From Kiritimatiellia bacterium (GTDB lineage Bacteria > Verrucomicrobiota > Kiritimatiellia > SLAD01): a stretch of 5,777 nucleotides of DNA. Made by a program: the position numbers and the translations under genes. The first letter of the stretch is position 1. Each line of letters opens with the position of its first letter. The notes below the pieces were generated by a model. It saw only the letters and a program-made list of their open reading frames with translations. It did not search any database and was not told the origin of the DNA. This document shows positions 1 through 5,631 of this stretch, piece by piece. Location of the stretch: the NCBI GenBank assembly GCA_007128275.1, contig SKXR01000021.1, positions 1 through 5,777 on the forward strand. Reading direction: 5' to 3'.

Positions 1-2141
1 ACACCCGCCGCGATCGGAACACCCAAGGCGTTGTAGAAGAAGGCGAAGAAGAGGTTCTGTTTGATATTGCGCATCATGAAGTGACTCAAGCGTACGGCGC
101 GCACGATACCCTGCACATCGCTTTTCAACAGCGTGATCCCCGCGCTCTCCATCGCCACATCCGCGCCGGAGCCCATCGCCAGCCCGACGTGCGCCGCCGC
201 GAGCGCCGGGGCGTCGTTGATCCCGTCGCCCGCCATGGCTACATGCCGTCCTTCCTCCTGCAACCGCTTCACGAGGTCATGTTTGGCTTCCGGTTTCATG
301 CCGGCTTCCACGGTGTCGATGCCGAGTTGCTCGGCCACATGCCGTGCGGTACGTTCGTGGTCGCCCGTCGCCATCACCACGCGCAGGCCCAACGCGTGCA
401 ACTCGCGGACGGCCTCTTTAGCCGTGTCGCGGATCGGGTCGGTGATGTGCAGAACGCCGGCCACGTCACCGTCCACGGTCAGCAGTACCAAGGTTTCCCC
501 GCGTTCGCGCGCTTGTTGCATACTTTCCACAACCGCGTCCGAACACGTGATGTGTCGTTCCTGAAGAAACTCGAGATTGCCGATGAGGATTTCCCGACCG
601 TCCAGTTGCGCTTCGATTCCGCCGCCCGTAACGGCATGGAAGGACGAAGGCTTGTCCAACGTGATGTTCCGCTCGCGCGCGGCGGTGACCACGGCGTGCG
701 CCAATGGATGTTCACTTTGCTGTTCGGCCGAGGCGGCCCATCGCAGGACCTGTTCCTCATCGTAGTCCGCCAACGGCTCCACCTCGGTGAGCGACGGCTT
801 GCCCGCGGTCAGCGTCCCGGTCTTATCGAGGACCACCGTGTCCACGTGGGACAAGCGTTCGATGGCTTCCGCGTTCTTGATCAGGACGCCTGCTTTTGCC
901 CCGCGCCCGACACCGACCATGATGGACATGGGCGTGGCCAGCCCCAACGCGCAGGGACAGGCAATAATCAGTACGGAGACGGCGCTGACGATGGCATAGG
1001 CGAGGCGCGGGTCAGGGCCAACAAAGAACCACGCGATGAATGCGATCACGGCGACCGCGACCACAATGGGGACAAAGACGGCTGCGACGCGATCCACCAG
1101 ACGCTGGACCGGCGCGCGGCTGCGTTGCGCCTGTGCGACCATGTCGATGATGCGCGAAAGCGTCGTCGCTTTGCCCACGCGCTCGGCGCGCATGACGAAA
1201 CTGCCGCTCTTATTGAGCGTGCCGCCCGTGACGGGGTCGTCCACGCCTTTTTCCACGGGAATCGGTTCCCCGGTCAGCATGGACTCGTCCACGGCGCTAT
1301 TTCCTTCTGTAACGGTGCCGTCCACGGGAATCTTCTCTCCGGGGCGGACGCGGAGCAGGGCGCCTTCCTGAACATCCTCCAACGATACTTCCTTCTCTTC
1401 CCCGTCTACGATGACGCGCGCAATGTCCGGCGTGAGCGCCATCAATTCGCGGATGGCGGTCCCGGTCCGTTCGCGCGCCCGCAGCTCCATAACCTGGCCC
1501 ATGAGAACAAGCGCGGTGATCACGGCGGCGGCCTCGAAGTAGATCGGCGGATGCGCATGATCCACCAGATGCGCGGGGAGGAGGGCCGGGAAGAGCATGG
1601 CAAAGAGGCTGAAGAAATAGGCGGCGCCGACGCCCAGCGCGATCAGTGAAAACATGTTGAGATTCCATGTCCGGAACGATTGCGCGCCGCGCGTCATCAG
1701 CGGCCAGCCGGCCCACCAGACCACGGGCGTGCAAAGCGCGAGCTGGATCCACGCATTGACCGGCATGGGAATCCAAGCGCCAATGGGCAGGCCGGGGATC
1801 ATATCGCCCATGGCGATGATGAAGAGCGGTATGGTGAGAATCATCGCGCCCCAAAACCGCCTTTGCATATCGAGCAACTCGGCGTTCTCCCCACCAAGAC
1901 CGGGCTGCGCCGCTTCCAGAGCCATGCCGCATTTGGGGCAGGTCCCCGGTTCGTCGCTTTCCACGCCCGGACACATCGGGCAGAAGTAGGCCTTGGTGAC
2001 TTCCTTGGGCGCTTCGACCTCTTCGCCCTTGAACTTCTTCAGACAATATTCACTGCAGAAATAGAACGTCTTCCCGTCCTTTTCGCACGTCAGGTCGGTG
2101 GACTCGTCCACTTCCATTTTGCATATCGGGTCAATGGCCAT
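1..2141 (-). CDS. copA: Cu(I)/Ag(I)-translocating P1B-type ATPase with YHS and heavy-metal-binding N-terminus (3' end cut by window)
   Basis: An inner-membrane pump expected to export Cu+ (possibly Ag+) from the cytoplasm at the cost of ATP. 713 codons are visible. A YHS/TRASH-like domain (about 3-38, DPICKMEV, C7, C29, C33) is followed by a short heavy-metal-binding domain (52-75, CPMC...CPKCGM). Membrane helices then start near 96, 131, 163 and 195. Catalytic landmarks lie in one frame: TGEP 290-293, CPC 395-397, DKTGT with phosphorylated D439, HP 478-479, TGD 592-594, GDGIND 638-643. Helix 7 carries Y703-N704, which with CPC marks the Cu+/Ag+ class. The usual CxxC HMA domain is absent, as in other YHS-type CopA/SilP proteins. 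The frame is still open at the left edge; helix 8 with its expected MxxSS ligands, about 30 residues, lies outside. The ATG at 2141 starts right at the YHS domain and no upstream in-frame start fits, but no clear ribosome site precedes it. Ag+ versus Cu+ cannot be told apart. Confidence 0.97.
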   Translation of the reverse strand, partial: MAIDPICKMEVDESTDLTCEKDGKTFYFCSEYCLKKFKGEEVEAPKEVTKAYFCPMCPGVESDEPGTCPKCGMALEAAQPGLGGENAELLDMQRRFWGAMILTIPLFIIAMGDMIPGLPIGAWIPMPVNAWIQLALCTPVVWWAGWPLMTRGAQSFRTWNLNMFSLIALGVGAAYFFSLFAMLFPALLPAHLVDHAHPPIYFEAAAVITALVLMGQVMELRARERTGTAIRELMALTPDIARVIVDGEEKEVSLEDVQEGALLRVRPGEKIPVDGTVTEGNSAVDESMLTGEPIPVEKGVDDPVTGGTLNKSGSFVMRAERVGKATTLSRIIDMVAQAQRSRAPVQRLVDRVAAVFVPIVVAVAVIAFIAWFFVGPDPRLAYAIVSAVSVLIIACPCALGLATPMSIMVGVGRGAKAGVLIKNAEAIERLSHVDTVVLDKTGTLTAGKPSLTEVEPLADYDEEQVLRWAASAEQQSEHPLAHAVVTAARERNITLDKPSSFHAVTGGGIEAQLDGREILIGNLEFLQERHITCSDAVVESMQQARERGETLVLLTVDGDVAGVLHITDPIRDTAKEAVRELHALGLRVVMATGDHERTARHVAEQLGIDTVEAGMKPEAKHDLVKRLQEEGRHVAMAGDGINDAPALAAAHVGLAMGSGADVAMESAGITLLKSDVQGIVRAVRLSHFMMRNIKQNLFFAFFYNALGVPIAAG

Positions 2142-2150
2142 CGTGAAGAG

Positions 2151-2179
2151 AGTGTACTGAAAGGACGCTTCTTGAACAA
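2151..2179 (-). promoter_or_regulatory. Possible promoter of the ATPase gene
   Basis: On the minus strand TTGTTC (2179-2174) is followed after 17 nt by TACACT (2156-2151). Matches to the sigma70 consensus are 3/6 and 4/6, so this is weak. If used, transcription would begin within a few bases of the ATG at 2141, giving a nearly leaderless mRNA, which would fit the missing Shine-Dalgarno sequence. A promoter further upstream is equally possible. Confidence 0.25.
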
Positions 2180-2246
2180 CAACAGAACACGTGCTTAAAC
2201 ATATCGCCCAGGGTCATTCCGTTCTCTGTATCGCATTGAAGAAGTG

Positions 2247-2269
2247 GAGGGTACCCTCTTTCTGGAGGG
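2247..2269 (+). promoter_or_regulatory. Palindrome and three-arm repeat, possible operator or RNA switch
   Basis: GAGGGTACCCTC (2247-2258) is a perfect 12-bp palindrome. Its right arm CCCTC (2254-2258) can also pair with a third arm GAGGG (2265-2269). In RNA the second pairing gives a 6-bp stem when a U-G pair (2259-2264) is counted, with a UUCU loop. Arm 3 is the Shine-Dalgarno-like GGAGGG that precedes the ATG at 2277, so arms 1-2 and 2-3 are mutually exclusive. As DNA, the CCCTC-N6-GAGGG dyad has the general look of a MerR-family operator. The geometry is visible directly; both functions are inference. Confidence 0.35.
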
Positions 2270-2276
2270 CGGAGCT

Positions 2277-2351
2277 ATGCGACGCCGGGAACGTGAAGGG
2301 AATCCTAAACGCCTCCAATTCTATTCAACGCGACATCACGGGCTCGTATAA
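2277..2351 (+). CDS. Possible 24-residue leader peptide or small protein
   Basis: An ATG at 2277 opens a 24-codon frame that ends at TAA 2349-2351. The strong ribosome site GGAGGG (2264-2269) lies 7 nt upstream, the best Shine-Dalgarno match in this intergenic region. The peptide is basic, beginning MRRREREG and ending with HHGLV, with no membrane segment or known family. The site can be masked by the hairpin at 2254-2269, as in attenuation-type leaders. A frame this short arises easily by chance, and about 180 bp separate it from the next gene, so it may not be translated. Confidence 0.25.
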   Translation: MRRREREGNPKRLQFYSTRHHGLV

Positions 2352-2422
2352 CTCGCCTCTCCAAGCTGTCTGAGGTTTTCGAAACGGGTTCATACATGCG
2401 GAATTAGGTCGGAGAACGGGGG

Positions 2423-2441
2423 GTGGGTTGTTTGCACCCAC
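2423..2441. repeat. Inverted repeat / hairpin
   Basis: GTGGGT (2423-2428) and ACCCAC (2436-2441) are perfect 6-bp complementary arms around a 7-nt loop. The G-run before it and the C-rich GCCCGCCCC after it (2445-2453) could extend the structure. No T-run follows, so it does not look like an intrinsic terminator. It lies about 50 bp upstream of the proposed promoter of the Cys-rich gene and could be a protein-binding dyad, or simply a GC-rich coincidence. Confidence 0.3.
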
Positions 2442-2493
2442 AACGCCCGCCCCAATCCAAGGCACTGCCGGGACCCCAATACACGGTTGAGAC

Positions 2494-2522
2494 TTGAAAT
2501 TACTGCCCGCCCGGACTATCGT
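2494..2522 (+). promoter_or_regulatory. Sigma70-like promoter for the Cys-rich gene
   Basis: TTGAAA (2494-2499, 5/6 to the -35 consensus), an ideal 17-nt spacer, and TATCGT (2517-2522, 4/6 to -10). The predicted transcription start is near 2529-2530, exactly at the GTG codon chosen as the start of the Cys-rich protein. That would make the mRNA leaderless and agrees with the absence of any ribosome site there. It also means the alternative TTG start at 2494 lies inside the -35 box. Confidence 0.5.
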
Positions 2523-2529
2523 TCCCCCA

Positions 2530-2970
2530 GTGAAAGCACTATACACAGTCGTGGCGATATTGTTCCTTGCGGCGCAGGTGCAGATCGCGCAGGCCGAGGC
2601 CTGTCCGGCCATGACAGGCGGTGAGCTCCGTTCCTGTTGTTGTGATCAACCGTCGGTGCCCGAACCGATGTCGGGATGCTGCAGCACGGAAACAGGCCCT
2701 GCCGAACAACCCGCCGCCCATTCAAGTTGTTCCTGCGCGTGGGCGCCGGCCGCGCCCGACAGCGAGCCGGTCGTTGCCGTGTCGCCGACTTCCCCGCGTG
2801 CAAAACTGCCCACGCTTCATCAGCCGGACGTCGCGTCGGCGATCCTGACGCGGGATGCCGGAAAGGACGTTACCCGGTACGTCCAGCCGCCCGGCCAAAC
2901 CAGATGCGGTGATGCGTTATCCTCGACGCATTCGGCGATGTTCATTCTCCATTGCGCGATTCTGCGCTGA
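2530..2970 (+). CDS. Small exported cysteine-rich protein, family not recognised
   Basis: 146 residues from the GTG at 2530. Residues 1-22 form a good Sec signal peptide (K2, hydrophobic 4-15, probable cleavage after AQA at 22). The mature part has ten cysteines: C25, C36-C37-C38, C50-C51, C67, C69, C126 and C142. The first eight lie within 45 residues, followed by a Pro/Ala/Ser-rich, probably unstructured stretch (70-100) and a short hydrophobic tail (MFILHCAIL). The bunched CCC, CC and CSC clusters suggest soft-metal binding or disulfide bonding outside the cytoplasm. No catalytic motif is visible and the protein is not a lipoprotein by lipobox rules. A TTG at 2494 would add 12 residues but lies in the likely -35 box. 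It is divergent from the Cu/Ag ATPase and 81 bp upstream of the ECF sigma gene in the same direction, so a periplasmic metal-binding or sensing role is plausible but only inferred. Confidence 0.75.
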   Translation: MKALYTVVAILFLAAQVQIAQAEACPAMTGGELRSCCCDQPSVPEPMSGCCSTETGPAEQPAAHSSCSCAWAPAAPDSEPVVAVSPTSPRAKLPTLHQPDVASAILTRDAGKDVTRYVQPPGQTRCGDALSSTHSAMFILHCAILR

Positions 2971-3051
2971 TCCCATCCCTTCCCTCGAAATGAACGGCTT
3001 GACCCAATGGGCCGGGCTGTTTGTGCAATGTGCCGTGAATGGGGATGGAAG

Positions 3052-3651
3052 ATGTTTTCCGCCGAACAAGACAATTCAGCAATAGATACGCAGGAGGCCG
3101 ACCTCGACATGGTCATCCGGTTCCAATCCGGTGACGAGCAGGCCTTTGATGAGTTGATGGCTCGCTATAAACTTCCTGTTGTGAACTTCGTGTACCGTAT
3201 CCTGAATGATGCGGGCGAAGCCGACGATGTCGCTCAGGAAGTGTTCGTGCGCGTTTATCGACATGGCCGTCGCTTCAAAGCCGACGGAAAATCGCGTTTC
3301 TCCACGTGGCTCTTCCAGATCGCCCGCAACCAGTCATTGGATGTCCTTCGTCGCCGCAAACGTCGCCCCGTGGAGACGCGTGATATGCGCGACGGCGGAG
3401 ACCATTCGCCGATGTACGCCGGACCGTCCGCGGACGGTGAACTGTCGAACAAGGAGATCGGTGAGGCGGTGGCCCGGGCCGTGGCCGATTTGCCGGAGAA
3501 ACAGCGCACGGTGGTGATTTGTGCGGAGTATCACGGCATGTCCCACGCGGAAATCGCCGGTGTGATGGACTGCACGGTCAAGTCTGTCGAATCCCGCCTC
3601 GCCCGCGGCCGGCAGGCGCTGCGGCAGAAGCTATCTTTCCTGAATGGCTGA
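3052..3651 (+). CDS. ECF-subfamily RNA polymerase sigma factor (RpoE-like)
   Basis: 199 residues from the ATG at 3052, chosen because GGGGA at 3041-3045 lies 6 nt upstream; an in-frame ATG at 3007 would add 15 residues containing a CAMC pair. The two-domain ECF layout is clear. Sigma-2 spans about 27-105, with DDVAQEVFVRVYR (58-70) for core polymerase binding and FSTWLFQIARNQSLDVLRRR (83-102) for -10 recognition. A linker of about 30 residues follows. Sigma-4 spans about 134-195, with LPEKQRTV and the helix-turn-helix MSHAEIAGVMDCTVKSVESRLARGR (163-187). Cysteines C157 and C174 lie in sigma-4; there is no C-terminal Cys-rich extension like that of CorE. It directs polymerase to a regulon that cannot be named from this window. 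No anti-sigma gene follows; the next gene is convergent after 37 bp. The preceding Cys-rich gene may be cotranscribed. Confidence 0.95.
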   Translation: MFSAEQDNSAIDTQEADLDMVIRFQSGDEQAFDELMARYKLPVVNFVYRILNDAGEADDVAQEVFVRVYRHGRRFKADGKSRFSTWLFQIARNQSLDVLRRRKRRPVETRDMRDGGDHSPMYAGPSADGELSNKEIGEAVARAVADLPEKQRTVVICAEYHGMSHAEIAGVMDCTVKSVESRLARGRQALRQKLSFLNG

Positions 3652-3656
3652 GATGC

Positions 3657-3679
3657 CCTCGGCGTCAATGAGCGCGAGG
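3657..3679. terminator. Possible hairpin between convergent genes
   Basis: In the 37-bp gap between the sigma and EEP stop codons, CCTCG-g-CG (3657-3664) can pair with CGCGAGG (3673-3679) around an 8-nt loop with one bulged G. Its position between two convergent stops is right for a two-way terminator, but neither side has a real T-run, so termination is uncertain. Confidence 0.3.
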
Positions 3680-3688
3680 AAGTAGATT

Positions 3689-5617
3689 TCACAGGGCAAG
3701 ACGCACGCGCAGGCGATAGAAGCGCATGTCGCCCCCGTCTCCTTCCGGGAGGATGTGCATGATCGTCTCGCCCGTGCCGGGCACATCCTCAAAGCCGTCC
3801 ACCGTTTGCCACACGTCGTCGGAGTCCAAGCCGTCCCGATACTCGATGGTATAGAGCCGTCCGGTAGCGGATAGGAAGCTGATGCTCGCGTCGGGCTCAA
3901 TGATCGCGCGGAACGTGCTGTCCGCGCTGAGCGGGTCGGTGCCGGCAATATATTCTTCCCAATTGGTCATGCCGTTCCCGTCCGGATCGTCCTCGGCGCG
4001 ACAATCGCCGTCGTCGCGCGGTTCGGGATGACCGAAATATTGCATACGCCACCATGTCGGGATGCCGTCAGGCGGTGGTATGGCCGCGAGATAGATGTCC
4101 GTGTAGATCGGCAAGTGATCCGAGGCGGTCCAACTGGTCCCGGAAGGCAGGGGATCGCCGGATTTCGGCAATCCGCTACTGTCGTCCGTGCCGGAGAAAT
4201 AGATCTCGCCTCCCGGCGCTCCCATCGATCCGCTAAACAACGCGTCGCTTAGAAAGATGTGCGAGAGGCGGCTGCTGGAAAAGCATCGGTTGTCGGTGGT
4301 GCCGGTGCGATACGCTTCCAGCAGGGTCATGCCGCCTCCTGCGTCACGGTATCGGTCGTCGGGGAACAAGCTATACGGAACGGGGAATGCGATATCGGCG
4401 CCCAGTTGATAGGAACCAGGCAGACCCGAGGGCAAGGCATTGAATTGCTCGGGCTGGCCGCTCGTGGCCCATTCATTCAGATCGCCCATAAAGAGGAACG
4501 CATCGTGCAACGGGTTTGCGGCTCGATACGCGTCGATGTCCTGCACAATGCGAATCGCCTCGACCGCGCGCCGGAATCGGCTGGCATTGTCGCCCATGGC
4601 CTTGTGATGCATGTTCCACAGGACGAGCGGCGTGGCGGCGCCGGGCACTTCGACGACGGCCCGGAACGGCGCGCGCACCAGTTCCTTGGCGCCTGAAGGC
4701 GATTGCACGTTGTGGGTGGATACGATCGGGTACCGGCTGAAATAGCCCTGCCGCATGCTGTCGAATTCGCCCGCGGCGCCGATGGCCACGTATGGATAGT
4801 CCAGTTCATCGGCCAGCTCGTACCAATGGTCGAAGTGGCTCACCATCATTTCCTGGAATCCGATGATGTCCGGATCGATGCGCCGGAGCACGGCCTTAAC
4901 GGCTTCGTACTGACCACTGCCCGGCGATTCGAGGCCGGGCTCGCCAAGGCCGTGTTCGACGTTGAAGGTGGCGACGCGGACCCGTATCGCGTCCTGTGTC
5001 CCGCCACCTGGCGGCGCCGCGGCCGTGTCACCCCCGGTCAGCACGTCGTCGATGTGCAGAAGACCGCCACCGGAGCTGGAGCGGGAACCGTTATCCCATC
5101 CGAGGATACGAATCTCAGCCGTTGTGAGATCGGCGAAACCCGAAACCGGAAAATGGACGGCAAACGTGCTGTTGGCGGGCGCGTTCGTTTCGTGCAAGAG
5201 CGCGCCGTTGATTGAGACGCCGATTGCGGACGGTCCCTGCGCTGTCGATCGGGCCAGGAAACGAATATTGGTGACGGTGAACGAGGCGCCGGGTACGGCG
5301 GTCAATGTGGCGCTGAAATGTTTTGCAGCATCGGGATGGGCGGCCGCCCATCCGCCGCTGCCTTGGGCGTAGGGCACACCCGACCCGGTCCAGGTGTCCT
5401 CCTGCGCGTAACCGAATTCAAGCGCACCGGACGAGAGGCCGAACGTGGAAGCGAATAATGATGGGGAGGTGACCGCCGCCGCCGTGGACTCGCCCGTGAA
5501 GGTATGGAGCGCAAGCGTCTCGGCCCGAGTCGTTATGGCGGCCGGCAGCCAGCCGGCGATGAGGAAGAAAAGGATGACTCGCTTGCAGGATCGTCTGTCA
5601 GCCGCTGTGTTCCGCAT
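3689..5617 (-). CDS. Exported endonuclease/exonuclease/phosphatase-family protein with C-terminal EF-hand-like repeat
   Basis: 642 residues with a signal peptide (about 1-32; KRVILFFLIAGWLPAA core, cleavage near TRA/E). Residues 33-196 look like a beta-sandwich module ending in LLHIDDVLTGG, followed by a Gly/Pro linker. The EEP domain (about 211-510) carries the family's metal and catalytic positions: ATFNVE (N219), GFQE (E256), WNMHHK (H338), GDLN (D379, N381) and SDH (D500, H501). It should therefore be an active Mg2+-dependent phosphodiesterase/nuclease or phosphatase outside the cytoplasm; the substrate (DNA, RNA, lipid or sugar phosphate) cannot be told. The tail holds GIPTWWRMQYFG and a canonical calcium loop at 544-555 (D544, D546, N548, N552, E555), then AGTDP. 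A final beta module (569-642; GRLYTIEY, VPGTG, RFYRLRV) is of a type I associate with secreted proteins of Kiritimatiellota/Verrucomicrobiota. The start is fixed by the strong ribosome site at 5624-5631. It is probably a single-gene unit, convergent with the sigma gene. Confidence 0.95.
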   Translation of the reverse strand: MRNTAADRRSCKRVILFFLIAGWLPAAITTRAETLALHTFTGESTAAAVTSPSLFASTFGLSSGALEFGYAQEDTWTGSGVPYAQGSGGWAAAHPDAAKHFSATLTAVPGASFTVTNIRFLARSTAQGPSAIGVSINGALLHETNAPANSTFAVHFPVSGFADLTTAEIRILGWDNGSRSSSGGGLLHIDDVLTGGDTAAAPPGGGTQDAIRVRVATFNVEHGLGEPGLESPGSGQYEAVKAVLRRIDPDIIGFQEMMVSHFDHWYELADELDYPYVAIGAAGEFDSMRQGYFSRYPIVSTHNVQSPSGAKELVRAPFRAVVEVPGAATPLVLWNMHHKAMGDNASRFRRAVEAIRIVQDIDAYRAANPLHDAFLFMGDLNEWATSGQPEQFNALPSGLPGSYQLGADIAFPVPYSLFPDDRYRDAGGGMTLLEAYRTGTTDNRCFSSSRLSHIFLSDALFSGSMGAPGGEIYFSGTDDSSGLPKSGDPLPSGTSWTASDHLPIYTDIYLAAIPPPDGIPTWWRMQYFGHPEPRDDGDCRAEDDPDGNGMTNWEEYIAGTDPLSADSTFRAIIEPDASISFLSATGRLYTIEYRDGLDSDDVWQTVDGFEDVPGTGETIMHILPEGDGGDMRFYRLRVRLAL

Positions 5618-5623
5618 GGAATG

Positions 5624-5631
5624 CTCTCCCC
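5624..5631 (-). promoter_or_regulatory. Shine-Dalgarno site of the EEP gene
   Basis: GGGGAGAG on the minus strand lies 6 nt before the ATG at 5617. It is the clearest ribosome site of the four genes and fixes the EEP start just ahead of the signal peptide. Confidence 0.8.

Larger units (their letters stand above)
2142..2529. other. Divergent intergenic region between the ATPase and the Cys-rich gene
   Basis: This 388-bp stretch separates two outward-reading genes and must hold the promoters of both. It is less GC-rich than the genes, especially in 2150-2240. I see no tRNA, no recognisable metalloregulator gene and no mobile element. What can be seen is a possible promoter next to the ATPase start, a palindrome and three-arm repeat at 2247-2269 leading into a 24-codon mini-ORF, a hairpin at 2423-2441, and a good promoter immediately before the Cys-rich gene. 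Longer open frames here (for example plus strand 2191-2373) show no protein-like character. Confidence 0.8.

Noticed and set aside
81..1649. A 522-codon open frame on the plus strand opposite the ATPase
   Set aside because: It is antisense to a gene with all catalytic motifs in one continuous frame. Its product is His/Arg/Asp-rich with no recognisable domain, as expected from the complement of a GC-rich coding frame.
1297..2046. A 249-codon minus-strand open frame overlapping the ATPase N-terminal half
   Set aside because: It is an out-of-frame shadow of the ATPase; the product is Arg/Gly-rich with no domain, while the ATPase frame carries the YHS, metal-binding and TGEP motifs.
2191..2373. 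A 60-codon plus-strand open frame in the divergent intergenic region
   Set aside because: There is no ribosome site and no protein-like composition, and it overlaps the repeat region and the better-supported mini-ORF in another frame.
2999..3029. TTGACC followed by TGCAAT as a promoter for the sigma gene
   Set aside because: The spacer would be 19 nt, and at 17 nt the -10 match is only 2/6. Read-through from the Cys-rich gene is at least as likely.
4703..5215. A 170-codon plus-strand open frame opposite the EEP gene
   Set aside because: It is antisense to the catalytic domain of the EEP protein, lacks a ribosome site, and shows no protein-family features.
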